DNA of 64,000 bases from Utricularia gibba (Eukaryota > Streptophyta > Magnoliopsida > Lamiales > Lentibulariaceae), in contig NEEC01000010.1 in NCBI GenBank assembly GCA_002189035.1, positions 2,604,001 through 2,668,000 of the forward strand, read 5' to 3'. A program made the translations under genes and the position numbers. This document shows positions 1 through 12,307 of the stretch, one piece after another. The notes beneath the pieces were generated by a model. The model saw nothing but the letters and a program-made list of their open reading frames with translations, searched no databases and had not been told where the DNA came from. How positions within the stretch are numbered: the first letter of the stretch is position 1; the number at the start of each line of letters is the position of its first letter.

Positions 1-138
1 TCTTTCTGTTACAGAAGAATCATATTTGTGATTTTGTACACACTTTTCCATCTATGCGTGAAACCATGATCGACAGACATTCTCACTTATTTCTCCTTTT
101 TTATCTATTCCTTCGCAGTTCATCCAGAAGGGCAATGT

Positions 139-847
139 ATGAAGCTTAAGAAAAATGTTTCTTGTCAGGCAGCCTTCGCCAAACAATTAAACTTAGAGTT
201 TCATCCGTTAGAAAGAAGAATCACCCTAAATGGTGCTTCTAGATCAAAGCATTCTTCTATAATATGCGCTGCAGCCCTGGTAATTCTCATTCCCACGTAG
301 GAAATTTGCAGTTTTTTTGTTCAGTTATGCTGACATTATCTTTCCTGTGCGTCAATTGTGTTTGATGTTAGTGCGTTCCAAAATACTTCGAGTCATTATC
401 CTTTTTTTTTTTTTTTGAAACCGCAGAACGCCAGATGTGCAGCTGAGCAGACCCAAACCGTAACAAGGCAATCATCAACTATAACAGTCGCACCTATTCA
501 AGGTAAATATCATCCTTTTTTCATCTTTGTTCCAAAAAATAATTGATGAAGAGCAACAAGACCTGCTGAGGTTGCTGAATCTCACCACCTACACCGCACT
601 CTTAAACCACGTAGATGGATCCAGAATGAGTTACAATCTTAACCACAATCTTGTTTCAGGTAAAGAAAAGTCTCCAGAGCTGGATGATGGTGGAACAGGA
701 TTTCCTCCACGTGATGATGGTGACGGTGGAGGCGGCGGAGGTGGCGGTGGCGGCCGCTGGTCCGGTGGCTTCTTCTTCTTCGGGTTCCTTGCATTCCTTG
801 GTTTTCTCAAGGATAAGGAGAGCGAGGGCCGCTATGGCGATGAATGA
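139..847 (+). CDS. Small glycine-rich chloroplast protein, DAC/YL1-like (tentative); 5' end uncertain
   Basis: Three exons join in phase: 139-279, 427-502 and 660-847, giving 134 residues from the ATG at 139. The N-terminal 50 or so residues are basic and Ser/Ala-rich with few acids, like a chloroplast transit peptide. The C-terminal part has an acidic stretch (SPELDDGGTGFPPRDDGD), a run of ten glycines, then a hydrophobic block (FFFFGFLAFLGFL) and a charged tail. From memory this tail matches the plant chloroplast family annotated as DAC (cytochrome b6f accumulation) or rice YELLOW-LEAF 1; that assignment is tentative. An AG acceptor at 117-118 puts 119-138 in frame ahead of the ATG with no stop, so a further upstream coding exon may lie outside the window. 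The family is, as far as I recall, longer than 134 residues, which favours a missing 5' exon. Confidence 0.6.
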
Positions 848-1938
848 TGGGAACTTAGAGTTGCAGCCATGAGGAAGGATGCCACAGACAGTATTACATC
901 AATATGTCAACCAGTTTTTGTCCCATGATTCAAATGTTGAAACCAACCAACCCAAAGTCCTTTAGGTTGAAGATGCCACTGGAAATTTACAGTTGGTGTA
1001 GTATAGAAATAATTATGAATATTGAATATGAATAGAAAATTACAAGAATCGATTATAAATGGTGGCCATTTGAATTAAATCAATTATTTTTTTTATTCAA
1101 TCAATTAATTTTATATAAAATTAAGCATATAATATTTATAAAAATAATGTATTTTTACGAATAAACACATATTTTCTAAAGTTGATGATACAAATTTGCT
1201 ACCTAAGTACAAATAAAATAAAAATCAATTGAGAATAAAGTCCATTAATATTTAGAAATTAAGTTAGAAGTAAAAAAATTTCTAATTGGTTCTCTAGAAC
1301 CGATTTCGGGTAGGAAATGATTACACATATATTTCTATTCGGATTCGGGTTCGGGTCGGGTTCGGTTGTGGTTGTTATGGGACCGACCTCGACCCACGAA
1401 CATTCTTAGAGGGCGACCAAGGCCATGTGCAGGTGTCTCAAAGTGAAGGTGCGATGAGCAGCCATGGTGCTCATGTTCGCTGGCTTCATTCTGTGATCAC
1501 CTGCTTGCTACCTGCGCTTAATTCAAGCACATCCAGCAGTGTAAACATGTGATTTGGTGTTGCATTTTGTTTTGGTTTGAGAAAGATAGGGATGCCACCG
1601 AGTTCAACAACAGCCCACATGCAGTATCAATAGCTCAAAACTGATATCTATCTAAGCTGCATACTCATGATCTACTATGTAACAATGTCTAGATTCTTGT
1701 AGAAAGAACGATAGGGACTGAACCAGAGCTTTCTGAAAGATAAAGCTCTTCACTTTACACACGGATAAAAGATTCAGAGTGCTCCACAGACAGTAAAAGA
1801 GTGAAATGCATATATTCCCTTCCATCTTCTATATGATTTGCTCCCTTGTGAAAACGACAATGTACATATCCAGAACACTAAAGAACATAGCATCAGCCCT
1901 AAGGAATCGGTTTATCTCATCCCAACTCCAGGGTTTGG
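848..1938. other. Intergenic, AT-rich
   Basis: This holds the 3' region of the chloroplast-protein gene and, at its right end, the 3' region of the convergent tetraspanin gene. I see no open frame with family similarity. The segment around 1338-1366 has a TTCGGGT-type simple repeat listed separately. Confidence 0.6.
1338..1366. repeat. TTCGGGT-type degenerate short tandem repeat
   Basis: Consecutive near-copies of TTCGGGT/TCGGG are visible. Similar motifs turn up in many plant intergenic repeats, but no element boundaries can be defined here. Confidence 0.4.
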
Positions 1939-2960
1939 TTATACCCATCCTTGCTTGTATCTGATGAAGATATCCTCAGTTTGCGCATTTCTGTATGCGC
2001 AGAAGGCTATGAGATAAACCCAGATCAGAACAACAACAGTTATTATGAGCACGGTGTTGGCTCTTCTCCACTCTTGCCTCAGGTTCCCAAGCAGGCCGGC
2101 CTTGCAGGATTTGCAGTCATAGCAGACTTTGCTCTGGTCATTGCTCCAAATTGCGCAGTCTGGATCAGCTGCTATGTTGGGTTCGCCAATCCATGTCGTG
2201 GGGGTGGAATATTGCAGCCCGCACGCCATTGGTGGCTTGCAGCAGCCAGACTGCAAGTAGACAATAAGTTAGCAAAGAAAATCATGCATTCCATCATCGT
2301 TTAGATCATTTCTTGAGCTGAAAATGGCACAGGAATCCAATGTGTGTGTATGATATGAAGGCACTGAATCTTGTTGAAAAGGGGGCTCATCATGCCTAGA
2401 ATTTCAAATCAAGTGCAGGGGACCCTCAATCCCTAATTACAGATTTCCACGAACCTGCTCACCTGGATCGGAGAAAGGTGCGCGGCGAAGAATCCGGCGG
2501 GGGAAGTAAACTTGGCGGCGAGGTTCGGACAAATCGGGGAAGTAGCCAGACAGGACCTTATGTTGACCCAATTATCGCTGCTAGTAATGTGGTCCCTAAG
2601 CCAGGAGGAAAATCCCTGAAGCCTGTACTCCTGAAATGCGGCGCCGGTGACGCTGTAGCCACCGCCATGGCGCGTGACGACGAAAGCGAGCACTAGGGTT
2701 GCGAGTAAGAGTACAATGAGAATCATCATGAAAACCAGATAAACGGCGAGGAGGCCCTTCTTCTTCCAGTAGGCTCCGACAAATCCGGCGAGAGAGACGG
2801 CGAGGATGGAAACCCCCAGGAAGATGATGGGCCAGCGAAGCCAGTGGATGCAGTCGTTATCGGGCTTGGAGGCGAGCCAGATGCCGGCGGCAATCACCGG
2901 AATCGAGCACATCACGGCGAGGAAGTTGAGGATGGCGGTGATGTTGTTGCTCACCGCCAT
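1939..2960 (-). CDS. TET2: Tetraspanin, TETRASPANIN-2 type
   Basis: Two exons on the minus strand, 2960-2463 and 2250-1939, encode 269 residues. Plant tetraspanins are four-pass plasma-membrane proteins that organise signalling microdomains. The N-terminus (MAVSNNITAILNFLAVMCSI) is the first membrane segment, followed by two more in the first 100 residues. The large extracellular loop carries the plant signature GCCKPP just after the intron, with the further cysteine pattern CYDCKSCKAGLLGNL, and a fourth membrane segment lies near the C-terminus, ending YKQGWV. Length (about 270) and the single intron immediately before SGCCK are as in Arabidopsis TET2. An ATG 17 codons upstream (3011) is in frame, but 2960 fits the family start. 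Identification as TET2 rather than another TET rests on the NNLTAILN-like start and the QGWV end. Confidence 0.93.
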
Positions 2961-3488
2961 GATTGCTGCTCTGTCTTGCTTTCTGACTGGCAGACAGAGC
3001 AGAGAGAGCAAGGAATTTATTCGAGACGCAGTGCAGACCTACAAGACGATCCAATTAATTAATTTACATTATTGTTTTATTTACATTCTATTAATAATTA
3101 ATACGGTTGATACAATTAAATTCAATATTCCGATAATTATTAGATATATACTTATTTTTTAACTTATGATTTAAATAGTAATTAATATTACTTATTACGT
3201 ACAACTTCGACTTTTAACTTTATTCAAAATTTTACTTAATTTATACTTATTTTAAATTGACATACATTTATATTTAAATTCAATTTATTTTATAAATTAC
3301 GTTTGTTGTACTTATTAAAACAAATCATTACCTTTTCCAGAAAATGCTGCACAAACAACAGGTACTTATATGGTTTCTAATTATCTAATAGCCTACTTTG
3401 TATAAGTTATGAAATAAATATTATAGACTATGTACTTAGTGTTTTAAAAAATGATATTCATTTAAATAATGGAAGTGTTAAGAAAGAC
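2961..3488. other. Divergent intergenic region between tetraspanin and eS30
   Basis: AT-rich DNA containing the promoter of the leftward tetraspanin gene and the distal promoter of the eS30 gene. I see no coding sequence in it. Confidence 0.6.
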
Positions 3489-3557
3489 TGGGCCGCGTTT
3501 TTTTAAAAAATTTGGGCCCAGACCCAATAATTCCCAACAGAGTGATTTGTAACCCTA
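3489..3557 (+). promoter_or_regulatory. eS30 proximal promoter: site II elements and telo-box
   Basis: TGGGCC occurs at 3489-3494 and again within the palindrome TGGGCCCA at 3513-3520. AACCCTA (telo-box) is at 3551-3557, 83 bases before the ATG. Site II plus telo-box is the established signature of plant ribosomal-protein and proliferation-linked promoters, and here it precedes a ribosomal-protein gene. Confidence 0.75.
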
Positions 3558-3639
3558 GTCTGCGTGAGCTAATCGAGAGTCTCTCCTCTTTGGATAATCG
3601 GCGCCTCCAGATCCGTTTCGTTTTCTCGTGGGATAGAAC

Positions 3640-4539
<900 letters not shown>

Positions 4540-5024
4540 GGGCAACGAGGCATTGTCATGTATGTGCTTGCCTACTTGTTACAATGATTTGGAACATAGT
4601 CTTTCTGAAATCTGAACTATGCACTTGATCCTTTTTGTTTCCTTCGCTGAAGATCTCTTTGAACCACTACAAGTAGTTCTGTGCTTTTAGCTTCCGCTTT
4701 TGCTGTTGATCAATCTGTGCAACAGCTTAGACAAAATAATGTTTTAGAAAGGGTGTCAAGCAAGCTCTATTTATCCCTTGAAATCAGCAACCCCTTTAGG
4801 ATACAGCAACATGAGACGGAAAAGGCAGTGCCATGCCATCATGTTGCATGAATTTGTTTGAATTAAAAATTGACTAGGTACATATTATACATTTTTTTCT
4901 TGAAATATAATTTTTGCAAGAGATTTAAATCGAGATGCCAAAACTAGCACACGTCCTTTCATCCTGTATAGGATGCCATCCCTACATGATAATCACAATA
5001 CACAATTCATTTCACTGGATTTGA
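4540..5024. other. Convergent 3' intergenic region
   Basis: Lies between the stop of eS30 (+) and the stop of the sulfate transporter (-). It should hold both 3' UTRs. I see nothing else in it. Confidence 0.6.
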
Positions 5025-7982
5025 TTACACCATCATCTGTGGCCCCTCCGACTGCACGTTTGCCGCCTTGCAAGACTGGAGCAAGTAGTTGCAGGCCCCC
5101 ACAGCTTCTCCCACACTCACAAACACCCAGTCTTGCCCCATTTCCTCCAACAACTCGGATCTCTTCATCTTCTTCATCACCTCCCCATTGGGATTAGCCA
5201 ATGCCACCTGCTTTTAGTCGAAAACGCATTGGAAAAGAGGAATAAACGAGTAGAGTCATCTTCCATGGTTGTTTCTGGTTACCTTCAAGCCCCTTCTTTC
5301 CATCATCTTCTTGACTTCCTTCAACATTGTGATCCCGCTCGTGTCAATGGTACCTACCCCTGTTAACAGTTATCTTCTTAAGCTCCAATTACTGTACTTT
5401 AAACTCTGGTTTGTGCTACAGCTCTCACCTGTCATGTTGAGAACTACATACTGTAACTGGGGACCGCTGCCTGACTTCAATCTGTCTTCTTCATCATCAA
5501 CCCATCTCGAGATTCTGTTGGCATCAACTGTACAATTTGTCAATGCCCAAGTGGGAGGATTAGGACATGAGCTAGTTACCTTTCTCTCAAGTAAATAGAA
5601 TTGAGGAAGTAAACTGGGGAGTCGATTTCCAGAATCAGGATTCCAGGTGCAGTGTTGGCATTTCGATACTGATGAACACTTCTGTAGATCTTGGTGTCGG
5701 GGATGCTTCCCATGGCCATTGTCCGTGGCCTAGCCACAAAAATAAGCACCCGCAGAACGGACAACCCAATCTGCTGGTTTGGATGTAGTCAGTCTAGAAT
5801 GAGTTATTGGAATGCTTCATGATTCTTATCTAGAGAGAAACTCACTGCGAGGAGCAAGCCGAGTTGAATGTCAGCAAAGACGACACCCGTGTAGGCGGTG
5901 ATGCAGACGAGGAAATCGAACTTATCGATGTGCCAGAGATGGACAGCCGCTCTGTAATCGAGGAGTCCAACCATGGCAGACACGATGATGGAAGAGAGGA
6001 CCACCAAAGGGGTATGATGAAAAAGAGGAGTCAGGAATAAAAGCGTTATCATGACTGCAAACGCCATCACCATGTTGGAAACCGCTGTCTGGCATCCCGC
6101 GTTGAAGTTCACTGCTGATCGAGAAAACGGCCCTGAAAAAACAGTAGCCAGAGATCATTCCCGATCCCATTTCATTTCAGTATGAAAGCTTTAAGTTTAC
6201 TCACCGGCAGTAAGGTAACAAGAAGTGCACGCGCCGGCGATATTCATCATCCGAAAGCAAACATCTCTTTGTTACCATCGATGTTGTAATTCTTGAACAT
6301 GGCAAAGGTTCTCCCGACAGCGATTCCTTCCTGTTCTCACACACCATCCGATTTACAACCTCGCTACCCATTAAAACGAACAAGAAAGAAGAACAATAAA
6401 CTCACGGCGAGACCGATCATGCCGGTGACTACGCCAGTCTTGATGGTTCCCGACAAATACCTCGAATCGAAATTAAAATCGGTAATGGAGATCGGATTGA
6501 TCCCCTTCTTCAATCCCCCAATCTGTTTTTAATCAACGACAGTGAAGCTGAAGCAAAAAAAATACTCCGAACACGAGTTTCAGGGAAGGAACAGGGCTAT
6601 CTCACCACTTGGATACCATGGGCTTCCCCATGCGCAAGAAACGCTAAAAGACTACCCAAAACCACTGACGCCAAAGGCGCCATTGCTGAAACCCAAAAGA
6701 GCTTCGGCTTCTTCTTGCTCTGCTACAACAACATTACCTTCAAATTCCATTTACATAAAATAAAAACACCCCCACCGGAAAACGTACGTAGTATCTGGCG
6801 CCGAGCAGGTAGAAAAGAAAGACTGATCCCACCACCGCACTTTCCCATCTCCACTGCAAATTCACAAGTACAAAGGTTTAACGTTCAAATATGGATTAAA
6901 TAAAAATTATTAAATCGAATTAAATTCATATATATAAATATGCATCTCAGCCCAATCACGTGGGGAAATCATGGAAGTAACATGGGGCATAACACGTGTT
7001 CAGTTGAGACAGCGATGAATAACAAACAAAAAGGAATTCGTGACAAAATCAAGGTTAAAATCGTCCAAATTGGAACAAAAAAAAGTGCATAAACATGATT
7101 AATTGATTACGTGATGCGTCTGTCCGATGACGGAGCGTATCACCGATACGATATCCGTAGCATGTGTAAAAGTTTCGAGGCCCAGGAAGCCCTTCAGCTG
7201 CTGCAGGCACACCACCGTCGCCGCGCCGCCCATGAACCCGACGATCGCCGCATGGGACAGGAAATCAACCACGAACCCAAGTCTGCAACATTCCCAAGCG
7301 GCCACGCACTTTTTCTTCTGAACTCAGAGATATAAAATAATTTGTTTGAGAGATATACCTGAGAATCCCCAAGGTGGCCTCGAAAATTCCGGCGAAGAGG
7401 GTGGCGGTGAAGGCGAGGTGGAGGTAGAGTTGGGGTTCTTGAAGGCGGTCGACCAAGGGGCTTAGCATGGTGCCCATCAGTAACGAGCCGACGGCAACCG
7501 TCCCGACGGTGACGTCTCTCGAGGTTCCGAGTAAGGCGTAGATCAACGGCGGGACGAAGCTGGAGTCTAAGGAAGAGAGTGATGAGAATTAGCACATTTT
7601 TGTTCAGCAGAAGGAGGGGGTGAGGAAGAGGCACTGACAGAGGCCGAGGACAGGAGGCAAGTACGCGAGCTTGGCGTAGCTGATTCCTTGGGGAATCGCA
7701 AGGCTGGCGATGGTGATTCCGGCGATGAGGTCGGATTTGAATAAATGGAGAGTGTACTTGGGGCCCCACTCCAGTATAGGAAAAACGTACTGCAGCGCAA
7801 GCACCGCTTTCTTCCCGGAGTCTGGTTCCTCAACCGCCGTAGCGGGTCGTCGGGGAACAGCATCTCCTTCGCCGCCTTCCCCAGCGACTCCAGGAACGTC
7901 TCCGGTGGGGAACCTCCACGCGCCGGTGCGCCGGGTGGAAGTTTCTCGCGTCCTCAGAGGAATGATCGGCAGTGCCGCCCAT
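5025..7982 (-). CDS. SULTR3;1: Group 3 sulfate transporter, SULTR3;1-like, with three apparent 1-base frameshifts
   Basis: Twelve minus-strand exons: 7982-7639, 7566-7359, 7282-7111, 6853-6788, 6719-6606, 6522-6406, 6330-6205, 6132-5846, 5770-5580, 5514-5429, 5359-5283 and 5207-5025. Corrected for three missing bases the product is about 657 residues, matching the family's roughly 658. It is a multi-pass SLC26-type anion transporter; Arabidopsis SULTR3 members act in chloroplast sulfate import and ion allocation. Visible marks are SDLIAGITIASLAIPQGISY in exon 1, GFMGGAATVV in exon 3, GPFSRSAVNFNAGC at the exon 7/8 join and a C-terminal STAS domain with IDTSG and LANPNGEVMKK. Single bases appear missing at about 7907-7910, 7814-7816 and 6250-6252, each in a G/C run. 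Every splice site and intron phase is intact, so either these are sequence errors or the gene died very recently. Assignment to SULTR3;1 rather than a sibling is by overall resemblance. Confidence 0.88.
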
Positions 7983-9147
7983 CTCCGGTAGCACCAAGTA
8001 AAAAATGCGGATTGGGGCAGGGGATGGCGCAAGCCAATTTATAGAGAAACGCTGCCGTGACGCAGAGGCAGAGCAACACTCACCACACATTCGTACACGT
8101 GGCTATTTGCCACCCGTTTATCTATTTCATAATTTTAACTATTTCATAACATGCATCACCTTCTAATTTACACAAATTTTCAACACATCTATTAACCACA
8201 TGGTGTATTCTCAATGATTTCCATGATTAAACATGCATCAAAACTTCCGAAAAACATTACAACATACTACATTCGTCACTCGATTATACAGCAAATCACG
8301 TATTTAAATATACGAATACGACGAAATGATGAAAATAAAAAATCGAACTAATCCTTACTAGAAAATAATCTCCTATCACCTGTATTTTAATAAATTCTTT
8401 AAATTAAATGAAAAAATTGGATAATTAACAGAAGGGTCAACTTTGACCACGACCAAGGTTACTAATGGCGGTGTTTGAATTTGATTGGACGAGGATCCGG
8501 AATTTTTCTATTTTATGGTGGTCCTAATTGCAGCGGGTGCCACCTTTTGTCTACCTCCATTTTCTCCTCCTTTTGACCGCCATAATTGATTAGACGTTAT
8601 GTTATACAGTTTTGCATCATTATTTTTGAAGTAATTTAAAAAAATATTTTTGGATCAAACAAGTCCCACAAAACTTTTTGGGTTCTACTTGATTCCTATT
8701 CTTAATAATTGATTTTAAAAAAATGTTTTTAATAAAATAGAAATTAGTATGTATAAATTCATAAAATACAAAAAAATCTTTTTTTGAAGTAGAAGTACTC
8801 GTTTAATTTCTTATTATTTAAATCAACTATCGATTTTTTTATGTAATTTGTAAAACGGAGTAAATAAAATAAAATGATAGATATATTAATTGGTTAGTTT
8901 AGAAAAGTGGGTATTTGGGCTTTATCTTTCACACATTATGCTCAATATTTCTCAATATTTTATATATAAGGTAATCATTTTTATCAAATGTTCAATAGCT
9001 TTTGAATGGCCAATTTTGTAATATTTTCCTTATTAATTTAGAATGATTAAAAACAAATAAAACAAGAGATAATATATTATAACTTTATCGCCTCCCTGAG
9101 TGAAACGGGGGATAGCTCATTTCTTCTTCATTCTTCGCTGAAACGCC
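7983..9147. other. Divergent intergenic region, AT-rich
   Basis: Shared upstream region of the sulfate transporter (-) and the OSB gene (+). It is very AT-rich from about 8600 to 9080. No coding sequence or clear regulatory signature was recognised. Confidence 0.55.
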
Positions 9148-10643
9148 ATGGCGTTTGAGCATGCACTAGCCCCATTGAAATGCTCCTTTCGCCTCTCCCA
9201 CGAGCAATCCCATATTTCCCCAAATTCCAATGTGTCTTTAAACCCTAGATTTCGTAGGAGAAGAATAGCCTCCTCGGCCCGCGTGAAGTGCTCTTTCAAC
9301 TACAACGGAAGTGGCTTCGCTTCGGCCCAGAACAATGGGTTTTACCAGTACGATGGAGAGTCGCCGCCGGGCCAACTGTACCCTCGGCCGGCTGAGATAC
9401 CATGGAAGAAGGAGTTATGCAATTCGGTGCAACTTATCGGGGTGGTTGGTGCGCCTATTCAAACCAAAAGTTTACCCTCGGGAAAGTTCCTAGCTTGGTC
9501 CCGCCTCGGGGTGAAGAAGTCCCCAACCGATACAGCTTGGTATTCCTCGTCTTTTTGCTCTGTTTGAATTACTGAATCGTATTAGGTTTACATGGCTTGC
9601 TCATCTGTCGTTTGATTGCCGTTGCTGTATGTCAACTATTGGATGGAGTTTTCTTTTTCTATCTGTCTTTTTTTTTTCGCGGCTCTGTATTGCAATACAA
9701 TGGCCTCACAGTGTTAATGTTATGAAATTTAGATAAGGTGGGATTCTGAAGCACAGTACCAAATGTGTTAATCTCTTACAGTTTATTCTTCTACTGATAG
9801 AAAAAAGAATTCATGTTCTGGATGCCCCTTGAATGTTTGTTGTTAATTTTGAAGGGTGAACTTAACCTTTTGGGATGAGTTGGCTTACATAGCTTCACAG
9901 CATGTTGAAAAAGGTAACCAAATATATGTCTCTGGTCGCCTCATCTCTGATACTGTTGAAGGTGATGACGGGAAACAGCAAACCTACTATAAGGTATGCC
10001 AGCCTTTGTGCATATATATGCGTGCGTTTTAACTTACACCGATTATGCCCTGCACTCGATAGGTAGTTGTGCAGCAGCTGAATTTCATTGAAAACACTCT
10101 GCAATCTGCTGAATCGCGTTATAGAGATCCAATTTCTGGGACGGCAGGTACTAGTTCCTTCCCAGTTTGCTCTTTTGACAAGTCTAATGGCGGATTTTCG
10201 AACCTTGGTACTCAAAAGAGTAAAATAATTTGGACCCTTTTCTGCTTGCTTATTGGCAAACCACCTTATATTTGTGTTCAGCAAGAAAGCAGATGCCTGG
10301 ATCTTCCACAGAGGAGTTGTGGCAGGCTTTCTTTGCTAATCCAGTGGAGTGGTGGGATAACAGGAAAAACAAGGTACTCTGTATACGATTCTACATTACA
10401 CTTGTTCATCTTCTTTGGATCAACATTTTGACCCAGTTCGGTGTATTCTTTTCACAGAAGAGCCCAAACTATCCAGATTTCAAGCACAAAGACACTGGAG
10501 AGGCATTGTGGATTGAAGGTAGGTATAATCCATCATGGGTTAAATCGCAGCTTGCAGTACTTGACTCGAGGATGGAATCGTTTAATCACACTAGCAAACA
10601 TCCTGTAAACTTCATGGCTGTCAATGATCTTGGCCATTTCTAG
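9148..10643 (+). CDS. Organellar single-stranded DNA-binding protein, OSB family
   Basis: Five exons: 9148-9539, 9855-9993, 10063-10147, 10282-10373 and 10458-10643, encoding 297 residues. The first 50 or so residues form an organelle-targeting peptide rich in Arg and Ser. Next comes an SSB-like OB-fold region starting PRPAEIPWKKELCNSVQLIG and continuing WVNLTFWDELAYIASQHVEK and VVVQQLNFIE. A single C-terminal PDF motif follows (ELWQAFFANPVEWWDNRKNK, NYPDFKHKDTGEALW, then WVKSQL). OSB proteins bind single-stranded organelle DNA; OSB1 restrains recombination of mitochondrial repeats. One PDF motif is within the family range of one to three. Which OSB paralogue this is, and whether it goes to chloroplast or mitochondrion, cannot be told from the sequence. 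Confidence 0.88.
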
Positions 10644-10795
10644 TTTTTCATTATGTATTCAACTGTCCTTTTGTGATTCAGTCACAAAACGTATTCATTT
10701 TGTTTCTAATAACATAAATCATAGCCCAAGTCGCTGATGAGAAACCGTTGTTGAGGCATTGATACGAAAATCATATTCCAAAATGAATTTTTTTT

Positions 10796-12307
10796 TCATG
10801 GATAGAAAAGCTTTGCAAACAGAAGCTCGTTCCAGGTATCCTGCAGCCCAGGTAAACACCAATGTATGCAATCAGCATAGCTTACTGGATTCGCCAACTG
10901 CTCTTCAGTGAGACGCCCCCACTGCTTCTTATATATTGAGGTATGTGCATCTTTTCTAGCACTGGAGAGTTGTGTGATATTTAGAAATGTGATGGGAAAC
11001 TCCGATTTGCTTAATTCTGTCGATGCAACCTGCATTAAGCTTCTCTGTGCGCCAAAGAAGCTCCCATCTTCTAATATGCTTGTTTCATTGTAGCAGTTAC
11101 CACCATTCACCCCTCCCCATTTGTAGCTCCTGCGAAAACACCAACTATTGTGCATCTCAACCTAGTCATGTTTTTCTTAGTGTACCAGTTAAGTCTGGAG
11201 TACCATTGGTGTGTGGGAGACATGCTTGTGAAAAATGCTCTTTGTCGTGCAGGATCCATATTGTCATTGATCCATTCAACAAGGCTCTTCACTGCAAGGC
11301 GATACGCATCATCCATCGGAATCGTTATGCTGCTGGCATCATTCTCTATGGATCCTTCTCTGTGGGGACGAAGAGGAAATACTCAATGCCATGGTGACAG
11401 GAGAAGCATCCTATCACAAGAAGATGACTTACACTATCCTCAACCCGTTTATCCACCAAATGTAGGTGTAAAAGACAAGAACATCAGCTCCTTTCCAGGT
11501 GATGCCATGCCGATCAACCGACCTGTTTCGAATGGCTCGATCACTCACTCTGTGCTTGTATGGATCATCTGCATTCGACTCCAGAAGGAACGGCGCCCAG
11601 TAGAACTCAATGGTAACATCGTACTCCTGATCCATTACTCTAGTAAGTAAACTTTCATGTTGTGCTCAAAACAAGCTGTTCTATTCATGGCTACCTTTGC
11701 AGTGAAAACAGTCAAGGGTCCTTCCCTGTGAATGGCTTTAGCTTCATCTGGGATGATCCCATGTAGAAGACAGAGCATAGATGTGTATTGGCCTCGAGCC
11801 AGTGAATCTCCCACCATCATCATCCTCTTCCCTCTCAGGCTTTCCAGCAGCAAACTCTCATTAAATCTGTCACCAAACCACCACCTCATTCCTGATTCAA
11901 ATCCAGACACAAACTGTGTGAATCACCAACCTTGGAATGGAGCATCCATCAGGTTGCCATCTCCAGTGCCGGAAATCATCCTCCGGTCGGCCGTGTTCGA
12001 GGCACGTCAGCTGCGGCTCGATATAAGGACACTCCCACTCCTCATACCACGGTCGACTGTAGTCCCGCACCCACTTCCCCGTAAACAAATCACACCCTCC
12101 TCCTCCTCCCACAGCAAACGGCAGCCTCATCCTCCCCTTGCTCGTACCCAAGACGGCGACACGGTGGCTGCGCTTCAGTCCGGTACGACGGTGGTCTATG
12201 TCCGGTAACTGTGAAATGAAGCACTGGTCCGCGTAGTGATGATATACAGCGCCGGTGAGGATGAAGGCCATCACCAGAAACGGGGATGCAACAGTGCCTC
12301 GCAACAT
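10796..12307 (-). CDS. TRICHOME BIREFRINGENCE-LIKE protein (putative polysaccharide O-acetyltransferase)
   Basis: Five minus-strand exons: 12307-11931, 11866-11695, 11626-11433, 11359-11204 and 11129-10796, about 410 residues. A hydrophobic N-terminal anchor ([15 protein letters not shown]) suggests a type II Golgi membrane protein. The TBL domain follows: CDLFTGKWV, the GDS block [23 protein letters not shown], and the C-terminal DxxH block [20 protein letters not shown]. Members with this arrangement acetylate xylan or other wall polysaccharides; the GDS serine and DxxH residues form the catalytic set and all are present. It looks closest to the TBL3/TBL29-33 group, but I cannot choose a member. 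An in-frame ATG at 12382 would add 25 residues, and the start is ambiguous between the two. Phases agree at all four introns and there is no frame break. Confidence 0.9.

Noticed and set aside
7194-7769. 191-codon minus-strand frame in the sulfate transporter
   Set aside because: Reads the wrong frame and through an intron; the SULTR motifs are in other frames with good splice sites.
11732-12208. 158-codon plus-strand frame
   Set aside because: Antisense to exons 1-2 of the TBL gene, whose conserved motifs lie on the other strand.
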